A DNA stretch of 64,000 bases from Ianthella basta (lineage: Eukaryota; Porifera; Demospongiae; Verongiida; Ianthellidae). Every line of letters starts with the position of its first letter. The first letter of the stretch is position 1. Where the stretch lies: NCBI GenBank assembly GCA_964019415.1, contig OZ025868.1:4008143-4072142 (forward strand), given 5' to 3'. The notes under the pieces were generated by a model. The model made no database searches. It was not told the DNA's origin and saw only the letters and a list, made by a program, of their open reading frames with translations. Of the stretch, positions 1-12,238 are shown one piece after another. Both the position numbers and the translations under genes were made by a program.

Positions 1-82
1 CCTGACATTAACATTTCGTTATTCCTCACTTTTGCCAGATTACTCAGTGTCATGCTTTACACCATTTTTACTATACCCTCAC

Positions 83-975
83 TTTCACATTTTGTGGTGA
101 AGTTCCCCATGACCTTTGCCCTCTGTCCGTCTGCTCCCTCTCCCTTCCTCACAGCCTCCACCTCAATCCTGTAAGTGGTGCCAGGTTGGAGGGAGGTCAG
201 AGTGTGGGAGGCGTCACTGTCAGCAGGTTGAGTGACATTGATGGAGCCATCTTGGGTGGAGTGGGACACAGTGAAGGAGTAGCACTTGGGGTAGCCAGCT
301 GACCAGGTGACACTCAAAGTGGTGGCTGTTCTGTTTGCCAAGGTCAGGGAGGAGATGGTCACCTCCATAGCTAAAAGTGAAACAATTTACTATATTTTGG
401 TGATTGCGTCAATGTGTTAACTGGCAGAGGAGAAGCACTTACGCTCAATGACTGGCATAAACACATTGCTGGCATTAATGACATCAACATCAGTGCACTG
501 ATACCTCTCCCTCAAGTTGGTGTAGTTGTCCACCACTAGCTCCTGATAAGTGGTGGTGCGAGGAAGGGCAGTGTGTCCAGGGATGGCTGATGGGTCCACA
601 TTGAACATGTCACCAACACTCCAGGAGATACCTCCTGTTGTAGTACACCTGAGGGTGATGTTACCAGTTCTACACACATAAGGGGCAGCTGGGTGGGTCT
701 GAGTGAGGACCACTGAACCTATAATGAATAATTGTGTGTTGCAGGATTCACCCATAGGCTATCTCACTGCAAAATGACACACACAAGACAGAAGGCCAGT
801 TAACCGACTAGCTTGGCTAGCTGTACACACGTAGTCATAGACGCTAATCAATTATAGCCATAACCGTTATGAATGGTTATAAGTTCTGTTGGTGACATGA
901 CCTTGTCCATCACTTACCAGTTGAGACTGCAAACGCGCACAGAAGTACATGTACACACAGAGGTATGGCCTCCAT
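83..975 (-). CDS. R1: Ig-FnIII receptor, 5' part (3' end off window)
   Basis: Three exons are readable. The signal-peptide exon (975-918) begins [13 protein letters not shown] and ends in a phase-1 donor GTAAGT. The Ig exon (718-443) follows acceptor TTATAG; it has the LRC, SW and RYQC landmarks of an Ig fold plus an extra cysteine in YVCRT, and ends at donor GTAAGT. The FnIII exon (370-83) carries the TLSVTW core tryptophan and the [13 protein letters not shown] strand, then a slightly extended end (TTKCE) before donor GTGAGG. All introns are phase 1. The stalk, membrane and tail exons lie beyond position 1, so the tail class is unknown. The first exon matches that of R5, R6, R9, R10 and R12. 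The role as a cell-surface recognition receptor is inferred from domains; the ligand is unknown. Confidence 0.85.
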
Positions 976-1985
976 TTTCTCGCACTAGGTAATTTCCCCA
1001 TGGCTATAACCACCCATGAATGTAATTAACTTGTCCTCACACAGCTGCAGTGCAAGCATAGATATTCTAACTATGGTGCAAGTCAGGACTAGCAAAGACA
1101 AATGTCATGAAGAAGAGTTCCATAGTAATGTCCTGGGCAAGTATGTTGCATGAACTTATAACCAATGCAAAACAGCATTACGTTTATATAATCACTAGCA
1201 GTGTGTGACGGTTGAGAAAGCTAGTAGAAGTATATTTGAACAAGTAACTTGGCCGTTATGGATTGTGTCACTGGACAATTATGTTAGCTCATACATCAGA
1301 TTGCAAGGCACTAGCAGCAGAGATTGTATGATAGTTGGCTTCCATTCTCTCTATATAAAGCTCGACCACCCTGCACCTGCACAAACACTCATCAACTCAA
1401 CAATTCTACCATTATGTTGGTATCATACTGTAATTATGCATGCAAGGTTGGGCCGAGGTCTCCCCCCAAATGTCACTGGAAGCAAGACATGGTGGAGTAA
1501 ATGGCTTGATCATTTATACTGAAAATTGGAATTTACTTCAAGATACTGGGATAAAAGTACATCGACACCCAATTTGACCATCTGCAACAGTTCCAATATT
1601 TGCAGCCCATGGCCATGTGTGAAGTCAGAGTAGAGACCATTTCACATGTCCAGCCCTCTGCACAGCTTCTACTCAGTTTGTGAAATACCCTTTTCTCCAT
1701 GGAGTTATGCAATAGCGGATGCAGTGGATAGGGACTGGCCATGCAAGACAAAATAGGATATAGAGGTGAAAACATACAATTGCAGACATGTACAGTAATT
1801 GTGTAAACTGACACTGCCCATTGTCTACACACAAGCCATATTTTCAAACCATTCACTTGTAGTACAGCTATTAGCACTAATGCACAGCAAGACATTATGT
1901 TGAGTCAGCATGCAGGCGTGCTATGTATAAATTGGATAACAACTCTGAGCATAGTCAACATGCACTCTTCATTCCTGCCATCGCT
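976..1985. other. Intergenic spacer between R1 and R2
   Basis: No convincing exon is visible. Open frames here (for example 1205-1522 plus and 1533-1895 minus) lack domain, splice or paralogue support. A TATA-like stretch near 1352-1360 (minus strand reading TTTATATAG) could be part of the R1 promoter; this is a weak guess. No second signal-peptide exon is seen here, unlike the other units. Confidence 0.4.
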
Positions 1986-3652
1986 TCAACTTGACACATT
2001 GATGTACTTGCTCTCTTGTGACTTGGAGCTCATCTCAATGGGCAGGTAGGATGGGTTAGCCTGCAGCTTCTCTCCCTCCTCCTCCTCCCTTGTTGGTGGC
2101 TCCTCCCCTTCTGGACCTGCTTTGACACTGTCCCCTCCACCTGCATGGAGGGAGGCAGCAGCCCTGCTTCACAGGAGGGACTGGGACAGCTGAGGGGTGC
2201 TGCACAACTCACCACCTCTCAGCTCAGCTCTGCACCTCTGCAGTCTCTTGTACATCACTGCATGCACCACTGCACTGACTGTGCAGGTGGACAGTGACAG
2301 TGTCAACACAAGTGATAGGAGAACTGACAGCACTGTCACTGTGGTCTGACATGTATCTGTGTAGAGGAGTGAATGATGTCTACTCACACTGTTTGATTGA
2401 ATGTGGTTTCTTACTCTTATAATTATATATAAACTTACTTTGTGTGTGATCCTCAATATAATTATAGAGTAGCTAGTGCACAAATAATAATGAAGTGTGG
2501 TATATTAAAATTCAGATTGGAAGCAATTATTCATTCCCAAGACACACTAACTACTGTGTAGAATATCATGTGTATGTACTGTAGATGCATTAAATGAAGT
2601 TCACTCACCCAGTGTTACATCCCCTGAAGATGCACCAGGTGTTGGTGTAGGGGTGTCAGCAGTTGATGAGGTGTAAGTAACAGCTGAATCTGTCAGTATA
2701 GTAACATAATACAAATGAACGAAAATATGGTTTTTGATCCACTATGCATCTATCACTCTATGTGTGACATGAAATCCCAAGGCAAAATGCAATTAAACAA
2801 ATTAAATAATTATAGAGCTCAACTCACCTTCAGTAGTGAAGTTCCCCATGACCTTTGCCCTCTGTCCGTCTGCTTCCTCTCCCTTCCTCACAGCCTCCAC
2901 CTCAATCCTGTAAGTGGTGCCAGGTTGGAGGGAGGTCAGAGTGTGGGAGGTGTCACTGTCAGCAGGTTGGGGGACATTGATGGAGCCATCTTGGGTGGAG
3001 TGGGACACAGTGAAGGAGTAGCACTTGGGGTAGCCAGCTGACCAGGTGACACTTAAAGTGGTGGCTGTCCTGCTTGCCAAGGTCAAATTGGAGATGGTCA
3101 CATTGGGAGCTGTAGATAGGTATATGAGCGAGTGAACATTGCATAAGAGTGTTAAGAGCAAATGCACCTTACCTTCAAGTTGTGTAAGAAGTACGTCATT
3201 GGCAAAGACACCCATCACAACAACACTGCACTGATACCTCTCCCTCAAATTGGTGTAGCTGTCCACCACTAGCTCCTGATAGGTAGTGGTGCGAGGAAGG
3301 GCAGTGTGTCCAGGGATGGTTGATGGGTCCACATTGAACATGTCATCAATACTCCAGAATACACCATCTGCTGTGCCATACTGACACCTGAAGGTGATGT
3401 TACCAGTTCTACACACATAAGGGGCAGCTGGGTGGGTCTGAGTGAGGACCACTGAACCTGTACGACAGTGTCAAAACCAGTCATTTGGCTAGGTAAAGAA
3501 ACATTGTCAACACTATACTTCACTTCATGATATCACCCACAGTAATAGCTAAATGTGTAGCTACAGTAGCATATAGAGATGGGTGACTGATTACCTTTTG
3601 TTCCTGACAGTATCCAAGACAGTATCACAATCAAGAATTTGCAGGACTCCAT
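1986..3652 (-). CDS. R2: Ig-FnIII receptor with short NPxY/YxN tail, intact
   Basis: Complete six-exon model. Signal peptide 3652-3595 (MESCKFLIVILSW); Ig 3457-3173; FnIII 3109-2828; Ser/Thr/Pro stalk 2689-2609; membrane exon 2356-2213, about 25 hydrophobic residues then YKRLQR; tail 2140-1986 ending TGA. All five introns are phase 1 with GT-AG ends. The tail has an acidic run (REEEEGEK), then NPSYLPI, an NPxY-type motif (PTB binding or endocytosis in known families), then KYINV, a YxN-type motif (Grb2-like SH2 binding in known families). Type I membrane topology is expected. The Ig domain differs from its paralogues mostly around the FG loop (YQCSVVVMGVFAND). No lesions seen. Signalling partners are inferred, not shown. 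Confidence 0.88.
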
Positions 3653-5837
3653 TTTGTTGAGTGGATTGCCAGGTACTTTCCCTGCCATGATGTCATTAGA
3701 CACTAACATTATGATTAATTGCATACACACACTCTCATCCACATATTACTAAAGTCATGTTGTGCCATGTGCCCTTTGAGCAATGTGCAGCACATGTGTG
3801 ATAAATAACGTCTCATGCTTCTCGAAATATGTAGCATTATGGCATACACTGAAATTTCTGAATAAAGGACAGCTTGGGACCCAGCATTTTGCCCCTTGTA
3901 GGGAGGTTGTCCTCTATACATATCTATTACCGAACTTCACTAGCCAAAACTTTGAATTAATGAAGCCAAACGTTTCAACAACTATGCAGTTGTCATTGCC
4001 AGTGATGAATACAAAACAAAAGATAACCTCACTTTAAGTACACTAAAGAGGTGGTAAAAAGGTGTGAAATCAAAACGGGAGTGACAGCTAATGACATACA
4101 TGAATAAATTAACCATTGAAATTAAGGGGGGAGGTTGTCCTCTTTCAGAGGTGGAAAATACATTGGCATAGTATGTAGGTTAGGACAGTAAACCTTCTCC
4201 TTTATAGGGAGATAATTTGTATTATATCCTTTATAGGAAGCGTCCTTCAATAGAGATTCCACTGTATAGCTACTGTAAACTGTTCAATGGTTTGTGAAGT
4301 TATAATCAAATAATAGCACACATTTCAGAACCCAAAAGTAGGTATTGGCCATATCCGTGTGTCAGTCATATGGTACCTGTCTTTACCAGCCCAACTATGA
4401 TGTATAACATTCACTATATAGCTATGTAAGTACACCTGCATGTGGTTATATATCACTGTACAGATTTTGAGAAGAATACCACATCACAGACAAGATGGCC
4501 TTATTAGTTAGTCATGCAGCATCCCCAACGGTCTGATCTAAAACGTTAACATTTCCATCCATGTGCCCAGTAGGCCAGCAGCAGTAGAATGAGCACTGCA
4601 TATCATCATTAATTGAGCACGTAGCAAAGAGGGATCAATCAGTCACATTCAGTGAAGTCAGATATCTGGGAGGTTTCGGGACTAAGGACCAGTGAGCTCT
4701 TGAGTGTTGGTTGGGCGTTGCGTATGGTCGGTAATAAAGTAACTTTACCTTCGTCCAATTGCCTCCAAACAAGCACAGTGTCAAGAAATGTTAGTCATCA
4801 ACATCCACTGAGGTCGGTATTCAGGGAGGAGCGGTGACTGAGGAACAGTAAGTTCTTGAACATTGCGGACTGTTGGAGAGCTACGTACATTTACCAGTTA
4901 AACATCTTTACCCTAGTTCAATTGCCTCCAAACAAACACAGTAGAAAGACGATGCAGTATTTAACACTCACTGAGGTCAGCGTTTAGGGAGGTTCAGGTC
5001 TTTATGAAATGGTATAACAGAGTGCCTCACTGAAGGAGGTCGAGCGGCCATGTTTTCATGATCAGGAAGAAAAGGGAATTTCCCTGCACCTGTACTAAGT
5101 CCTAATAACGTACGTACCGTAGTATTTGGCTATAGCACTCTTACACAGTGTACTTCTGCGCCGAACGTAACATCAGCAGTAGGGGACGACTCCGAGGGTG
5201 CGTAGCTAAGTCTTAGCTAGCAAACAATTCTTCATTACATTGCCTTACTAGCTGTATTTGTGGTGGCTATGGTGGTTAGCTAGCATGTGGTGACGGTATA
5301 CGTAGCTAGCTAGCTATATAAATGCAGCTAAATAAAATCTTAATTGCACAGTTACATGCATGCCACATATAATACTATAAGCTGACTGCTAGCGTAAATA
5401 GATCTATGATGATGAACATAGCTAATGTCATTTTCTGTAGCATGCCTATGTTCATTCATCCTGCACTTAAGGTCCTTAGCTGTTTGGCACAAACCTAAGA
5501 AGATCCAGTAAGAACTGGTGCACGGCAGTACACAATAATCTAGTGTCACGTTTCTGAAAGCTGAAGTGGCAACTATAATGAATGATTTGCTGCAATATAT
5601 TTAGCTACGTAGCTAGCTATCAACCTGATTGGCCTTGGTTCCTTCTATTTTGATGTATTTAATGCTTGCTAGCTATAGAGCCAACATAATGGACAGGTAC
5701 AATGGATTAGCTTGCTTACACACCATACGTTCATGCACAATGTTGTGTAGAAAGTTTTGACTACTGTAGCTACAGCTTTTGAATGCATGTTTCAATATAC
5801 AAGTTATATTGTACAATGAAGTTCCATTCTGTGTATT
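3653..5837. other. Intergenic spacer R2-R3 with diverged foldback remnant
   Basis: No supported gene. Positions about 3905-4025 are a diverged half-copy of the foldback repeat found complete at 15678-15832 (shared words include accgaacttcactagccaaaactttgaa). The rest is AT-rich, with GCTAGC-type runs near 5210-5310. Open frames at 4652-4837 and 5352-5549 show no domain, splice or paralogue support. Confidence 0.5.
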
Positions 5838-7256
5838 TCAACTGGACATCACATTGATGTACTTGCTCTCTTGTGACTTGTAGCTCATCTCAATGGGCAG
5901 GTAGGATGGGTTAGCCTGCATCTTCTCTCCCCCCTCCTCCTCCCTTGTTGGTGGCTCCTCCCCTTCTGGACCTGTTTTGACACTGTACCCTCCCCCTGCA
6001 TGGAGGGAGGCAGCAGCCCTGCTTCACAGGAGGGACTGGGACAGCTGAGGGGTGCTGCACAACTCACCACCTCTCAGCTCAGCTCTGCACCTCTGCAGTC
6101 TCTTGTACATCACTGCATGCACCACTGCACTGACTGTGCAGGTGGACAGTGACAGTGTCAACACAAGTGACAGGAGAACTGACAGCACTGTCACCGTTAT
6201 TTGACTCCATCTGTGCGAAGGAGTGAAAATAGACGTCTACTTACACTTCTTGATTGAAAGTCATTTCTTACTCTTGTAAAAACTTACTTTGTATGTAGTT
6301 CTCAATAGAATAGTGCTCAAACAATAATGAAGTGTGGTATAGTAAAATTCAGATTAGAAGCAAATGCAGATTCATTCCCAAGACACACCAGCTACAGTGT
6401 GGAATATATACGTATGTACGTACTGTACATCCATTAGTAATGTACACTCACCCAGTGTTCCATCCCCTGAAGATGCATGAGGTGTCGGTGTTGGGGTGTT
6501 GGTGGCTGTTGATGTTGAAGTAACAGCTGTATCTGTTAGTATTGAAAATAACACAATCAAATGAAGATATGTCATTTTGAACCACTCTGCATCTGCGTAT
6601 CACTCTATATGTGACATGAAATCCTAAGCCAAAATACAAATAAAACAAATATAGAGCTCAATTCACCCAACTCACCCAACTCACGTATGTAGTCACTTTT
6701 ATACGAACATAGTAATGTCGTGATGATATTCTGTGATCACACCGTCCTCACCATCAGTAGTGAAGTTCCCCATGACATTTGCCCTCTGTCCGTCTGCTCC
6801 CTCTCCCTTCCTCACAGCCTCCACCTCAATTCTGTAAGTGGTGCCAGGTTGGAGGGAGGTCAGAGTGTGGGAGGTGTCACTGTCAGCAGGTTGGGGGACA
6901 TTGATGGAGCCATCTTGGGTGGAGTGGGACACAGTGAAAGAGTAGCACTTGGGGTAGCCAGCTGACCAGGTGACACTCAAAGTGGTGGCTGTCCTGCTTG
7001 CCAAGGTTAAGTTGGAGATGGTCACTTCAGAATCTGTACATAATAATATATGTATCATTAACATGTGCACAGACAAATGTAAGTGAGCACTGTAAGAGTG
7101 TTCACTTAAGAGCCGACTTCACCTTCAATCACTGGAATAAAATTGTTGCTGTTAAAAATGCTAGCCATCACAGCAGTGGTACACTGATACCTCTCCCTCA
7201 AGTTGGTGTAGCTGTCCATCACTACCTCCTGATAGGTGGTGGTGCGAGGGAGGGCA
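5838..7256 (-). pseudogene. R3: 5'-truncated short-tail Ig-FnIII receptor
   Basis: Paralogue of R2. Readable exons are Ig 3' fragment 7256-7123, FnIII 7033-6752, stalk 6532-6452, membrane exon about 6209-6063 and tail 5995-5838. The tail keeps NPSYLPI, MSYKSQ and KYINV. The Ig exon is cut at about 7256, where unrelated repeat sequence begins, so its first half and the signal peptide are missing. At the usual membrane-exon acceptor, a 1-nt deletion relative to R2 brings an immediate stop; an acceptor AG about 20 nt further in (GTGACAG) would restore the frame and keep most of the membrane segment. Probably a dead gene unless it receives upstream exons. Confidence 0.8.
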
Positions 7257-7741
7257 ATATACAATATACACCACTAATCTAAAGTAAATAATATAATATA
7301 ATATAATATAATATAATATAATTCCCGGGGGGTTAGGCACCCCTCACGAACATGTGATAGGTGTGCCTTTGAAGTATGGGAGATTTTAAGACTTTTAAAT
7401 GAGGCAGAATTTTTAATTAGGCCTTCGTTCTTCTACAAGCAGCCCGCAAAATTCTAATATAAATGTTCATAGCATAACACTTAATGTATGGTGCATTTAT
7501 ATTGATGCATAGTGGTATCTTGTATATGAATGCAACTGGGCTCGTTGAGACGTGAAACTTGGTGGACACATCCAAGTGGTCCACCTTCCTATGTTATTAG
7601 CGGGATTTCTTAATTAGTCTCAAAATGGCTGACATATGTGAGGTGTATGTTGTATTCAACCAGCCCGGCCCGCTCAGTCATGACACTTGGTGGACCTAGC
7701 CAGATTAGCCAACTGTTCATGTCATTAGCAGGATTTCTTAA

Positions 7742-9186
7742 AGGTCCACTGTCGCATTTTTTTTAATTTTCATATTGATAGTGCTTTGTGAAACATCTTC
7801 AATGATACCCATTTCAGTGTGCTCTGCCTCACGATGGGGGAGTTACGAGGGCGCAAAGTCGCAAAAAAAGACCAATTATGCGTGGGCGTTTCCGGTTTTC
7901 CGGTGGCAGCTATGCTAAAACGTCGTGACGTCACAGTAGGCTCCGGAATGTTTGCACAAGTATGGAGGAGAGTAGGCCAGGCAACGGACTGAACAAGAAA
8001 TCGTTATCTCCTGCGAGTCTTTATCTTAAGATGAAGGCGAAACTTCTTGAGACAATGAAGGAGATGCCCCTGCTGATTCTGAAATAGATCTGGGCATGCG
8101 GATTGCGCAGCCGTACGGCACGACATCAATTTTGCGACACGACCAATAATAGGGTGACGCACGTTCTCAGCCCTACAAACGCCGATTCGCACCATTCTTG
8201 GACTGTTACAAGAGCATACGAAACAGAGATGGTACACTAGCCTAGAGCAGATTTGTCACCGCCTACAAGGTGTAACAGCTGAAATACGAAGTACACCGAA
8301 AACATATTTCGGAGCACTCGGCACGTATTTCAGGTCACTGGCTCGCACATCGCGAGACGTCAGCATCTCTCCACTCCTACTTGCTAGGTAGTAGGGCACA
8401 CACAAGCTCTGGTCACAGCAAAAGGTTCTGACTTCAGAGGAAAAACCGTCCCCTGCTCTCTACCGAGAACAGCTGCGCAGAGCACGAGGAGGTGGGGGCA
8501 TCGAAATGGCCCTGGGACACCTTTTTCGCCATCCTAAAGCTACTACTCACCCTTTCGTCCTTTGTAGCGATTTGTCGTCTTCTCGATTGGCTTTCTCTGT
8601 GCTAGGAAAGACTCTCCTGTAAGTTAAAGCGGCATTCGGATTCTGACGGATGTACTAGAGTGAGCAAAGTGGTTGTTGCTAGAATATTTACACCAAGAAA
8701 CAGCGAAATGGCAGGTAGGGCATCAGTCACAATCCGAAAGGCGCTCTAACGTACGGGAGAGTCTTACCAAGCACAGAAAGACCCTGCCAACAGCTGCTGG
8801 CCACCGCTTCTTCAGACTATCGCTCTTTGTGAAATGAAGCAGCGACCGTTGCCTCCACCATAGATCTATGCCTCCACTGGCCCTACTACATCCTCCAGCA
8901 ACGCATTTGTGATGCATCGGGGCGAGTTCATCAGCAAGAGGGACGTGAATAGCCAGTCGGCGATTGTCTTCCCACACGGCGTGCGACACGTTCAAGCATT
9001 GCACAAGTGTACGGCAAGCCTACTGTGACGTCACAGCAATATGGCGGATTTCTTCGGCCGATTTTCCGGAAGTGAGCCATTATCGCTCTACCAGGGAATT
9101 TCGAAGCGCTCTAACAGCGATTTTCGGTGGTTTTAGACAATAATCTATCATATAAAGGCAACTTGTATAACCGTGACAGTGGACCT
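7742..9186. mobile_element. TTAA-flanked DNA transposon (piggyBac-like ends), non-autonomous
   Basis: Ends are inverted: AGGTCCACTGTC at the left and GACAGTGGACCT at the right, flanked by TTAA at 7738-7741 and 9187-9190. The uninterrupted second repeat unit has a single TTAA at the matching site near 10880, so the insertion and target duplication are directly visible. TTAA duplication is typical of piggyBac transposons. Subterminal inverted similarity is also seen (GTGACGTCACAGTAGGCT near both ends). No intact transposase frame; a THAP-like exon lies on the minus strand. Confidence 0.75.
8768..9004 (-). pseudogene. THAP-domain-like exon inside TTAA element
   Basis: The minus-strand frame contains HHKCVAGGCS followed by LLHFTKSDSLKKRW. 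This matches the N-terminal pattern of THAP zinc fingers (C-x(2-4)-C, then an LHxFP-like segment and a KKW-type helix). It ends at a plausible donor (GCTTG then GTAAGAC). A possible second exon starts near 8622 after TTACAG, but the distal Cys/His pair was not found. Probably a decayed host-gene or transposase fragment carried by the element. Confidence 0.45.
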
Positions 9187-9758
9187 TTAATTAGTTGCAA
9201 AATGGCCGAGAAAAGTGAGGTTCATTGCATAACTTACCGACCCAGCCCTGCTAAGTCATGATACTAAGTGGATGTAGTTAGATGACCAATTTCCTCATGT
9301 CATTAGCAGTATTGCTTAATTAGTCACAAAATGGAGGCGATGTTTTGAACAATCACATGTTGACACCAATTTGTAGGCATTTGCCGCTATGCTGGAGCAG
9401 AGCAGCACCAACATGTACACTTGCTCACAACTATCCAGCCACAATATCCAGCTACTGCACCACCACATAGATAAATACAACCGCCATCACCACCACCACA
9501 GTGGAAGTTGCAATGAGCACACCAGTATAATATTATGTGCTAGAGCTGCAAGAAAACAGACCACCACATCAGGCGCTGCTACCACATACTACTACCACCA
9601 CCACCACACAGTGCAAGTTACAATATTACGGCCACCACATGCATTCCTAGATGAAAATGACCACCACCACTGCCACCACATGGTGCCAGTATAATGCATG
9701 CATTCAGTATATCTGCCATTGCTCTAGAAAACACACCACCACCACCACCACACAGTGC

Positions 9759-10450
9759 AAGTTACAATATCGCAGCCACCACCACCTGTGCCAGTAGAGT
9801 ATCTGTGCTAGTTGGTCATAGAAAAAAAGCACCACCAGTGCAAGTTACAGTAGCCACCACCACATGTGTCAGTAGAGTATCTGCGCTAGTTGGTCATAGA
9901 AAAAGACCACCAGTGCAAGTTACAGTGGCACCAGCACCATTCGCACCACCACATGTGCCAGAAAGTAAATGCGCTCAATGGCTGAAGAAAAAGACCACCA
10001 GCACAAGTTACAGCTGGTCAGAACCTGCACCACCGCCATTGGAGTGCACGCTGCAGCAAGCAAATGTAACTTGCCTAAGGGCATGCCATTGAATTTCTTT
10101 CCATGCACCCTCAATTCAATGGCATGCCCTTAGGCAAGCTTACATTTGCTTGCTGCAGCGTGCACTCCAATGGCGGCGGTGCAGGTTCTGACCAGCTGTA
10201 ACTTGTGCTGGTGGTCTTTTTCTTCAGCCATTGAGCGCATTTACTTTCTGGCACATGTGGTGGTGCGAATGGTGCTGGTGCCACTGTAACTTGCACTGGT
10301 GGTCTTTTTCTATGACCAACTAGCGCAGATACTCTACTGACACATGTGGTGGTGGCTACTGTAACTTGCACTGGTGGTGCTTTTTTTCTATGACCAACTA
10401 GCACAGATACTCTACTGGCACAGGTGGTGGTGGCTTCGATATTGTAACTT
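9759..10450. repeat. Foldback 1: ~690-bp near-perfect palindrome
   Basis: Arms of about 330 bp run 9759-10093 and 10112-10450 around a spacer of about 20 bp. Each arm holds tandem sub-repeats of about 75 bp containing GTGCAAGTTACAGT and CACCACCACATGTGTCAGTAG. His-rich and Pro-rich open frames here come from CAC/CCA repeats and are not genes. The extruded hairpin would be very stable. Confidence 0.85.
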
Positions 10451-11518
10451 ATAATATAATATAATTCCCGGGGGGTTAGGCACCCCTCACGAACATGTGA
10501 TAGGTGTGCCTTTGAAGTATGGGAGATTTTAAGACTTTTAAATGAGGCAGAATTTTTAATTAGGTCTTTGTTCTTCTACAAGCAGCCCGCAAATCCTAAT
10601 ATAAATGTGCATAGCATAACACTTAATGTATGGTGCATTTATATTGATGCATAGTGGTATCTTGTATATGAATGCAACTGGGCTCGTTGAGACGTGAAAC
10701 TTGGTGGACACATCCAAGTGGTCCACCTTCTTATGTTATTAGCGGGATTTATTAATTAGTCTCAAAATGGCCGACATATGTGAGGTGTATGATGTATTCA
10801 ACCAGCCCGGCCCGCTCAGTCATGACGCTTGATGGACCTAGGCAGATAATGCAACTGTTCATGTCATTAGCAGGATTTCTTAATTAGTTGCAAAATGGCC
10901 GAGAAAAGTGAGGTTCATTGCATATCTTACCGACCCAGCCCTGCTAAGTCATGATACTAAGTGGATGTAGTTAGATGACCAATTTCCTCATGTCATTAGC
11001 AGTATTGCTTAATTAGTCACAAAATGGAGGCGATGTTTTGAACAATCACATTTTGACATCAATTTGTAGGCATTTGCCGCTATGCTGGAGCAGAGCAGCA
11101 CCAACATGTACACTTGCTCACAACTATCCAGCCACAATATCCAGCTACTCATTACCACATAGATAAATACAACCGCCATCATCACCACCACAGCGGAAGT
11201 TGCAATGAGCACACCAGTATAATATTATGTGCCAGAGCTGCAAGGAAACAGACCACCACATCAGGTGCTGCTACCACATACTACTACCACCACCACCACA
11301 CAGTGCAAGTTACAATATTACGGCCACCACATGCATTCCTAGATGAAAATGACCACCACCACCACCACCACATGGTGCCAGTACAATGCATGCATTCAGT
11401 ATATGCGCCATTGCTCTAGAAAAAACACCACCACCACCACCACACAGTGCAAGTTACAATATCGCAGCCACCACCACCTGTGCCAGTAGAGTATCTGTGC
11501 TAGTTGGTCATAGAAAAA

Positions 11519-12107
11519 GAGCACCACCAGTGCAAGTTACAGTAGCCACCACCACATGTGTCAGTAGAGTGTCTGCGCTAGTTGGTCATGGAAAAAGAAC
11601 ACCAGTGCAAGTTACAGTAGCCACCACCACATGTGCCAGTAGAATATCTGCGCTAGTTGGTAATTGAAAAAGACCACCAGTGCAAGTTACAGTGGCTCCG
11701 GGCCAGCACATGCAAGTTACAGCTGGTCAGAACCTGCACTGCTGCCATTGTAATGCACGCTGCAGGAAGCAATTGTAACTTGCCTAAGGGCATGCCATTG
11801 AATTTCTTCCCATGCACCCTCAATTCAATGGCATGCCCTTAGGCAAGCTTACAATTGCTTGCTGCAGCGTGCATTACAATGGCAGCAGTGCAGGTTCTGA
11901 CCAGCTGTAACTTGCATGTGCTGGCCCGGAGCCACTGTAACTTGCACTGGTGGTCTTTTTCAATTACCAACTAGCGCAGATATTCTACTGGCACATGTGG
12001 TGGTGGCTACTGTAACTTGCACTGGTGTTCTTTTTCCATGACAAGCTAGCGCAGACACTCTACTGACACATGTGGTGGTGGCTACTGTAACTTGCACTGG
12101 TGGTGCT
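11519..12107. repeat. Foldback 2: ~590-bp palindrome, second unit
   Basis: Arms run about 11519-11800 and 11822-12107, with the same sub-repeats and the same central words (GCCTAAGGGCATGCCATTGAAT) as foldback 1. The sub-repeat arrangement inside the arms has diverged, and changes are mirrored between the two arms, which suggests arm-to-arm correction. Confidence 0.85.
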
Positions 12108-12167
12108 ATATATATACATATATACGAACATGAAGCCATACGAATACCTAAATCTGAAAACAATATA

Positions 12168-12186
12168 GGGGCGCCTTCGGCGCCCC
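12168..12186. repeat. Perfect GC-rich hairpin with TTC loop
   Basis: GGGGCGCC, TTC, GGCGCCCC forms an 8-bp perfect stem in otherwise AT-rich sequence at the right edge of the foldback block. It lies just beyond the last surviving exon of R4, where the ITIM-class genes should continue to their next small exon. Could be a remnant element terminus. Confidence 0.6.
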
Positions 12187-12238
12187 AAAAATACTCATCG
12201 CAATTAAATATATCACAGTAGTGCAGCATAGTGCCTAC

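Larger units (their letters stand above)
7257..12190. repeat. Block of two tandem foldback-bearing repeat units
   Basis: Two copies of one unit lie head to tail. Unit 1 is about 7320-10450, interrupted by a TTAA element at 7742-9186. Unit 2 is about 10462-12110. Both start with attcccggggggttaggcac after a TAATA-type run, continue through the same spacer, and end in a large inverted repeat rich in CCACCA and GTGCAAGTTACAGT words. The block sits exactly where R3 lacks its 5' half and R4 lacks its tail exons. No host gene is seen inside. Confidence 0.75.

Noticed and set aside
2715..3041. Plus-strand frames containing [14 protein letters not shown] over FnIII exons, recurring in many units
   Set aside because: Exact antisense of conserved FnIII exons; minus-strand splice phases and domain matches decide the strand.
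9389..10092. His-rich and Pro-rich plus-strand frames
   Set aside because: They arise from CAC/CCA repeats in the foldback arms and appear mirrored on both strands.
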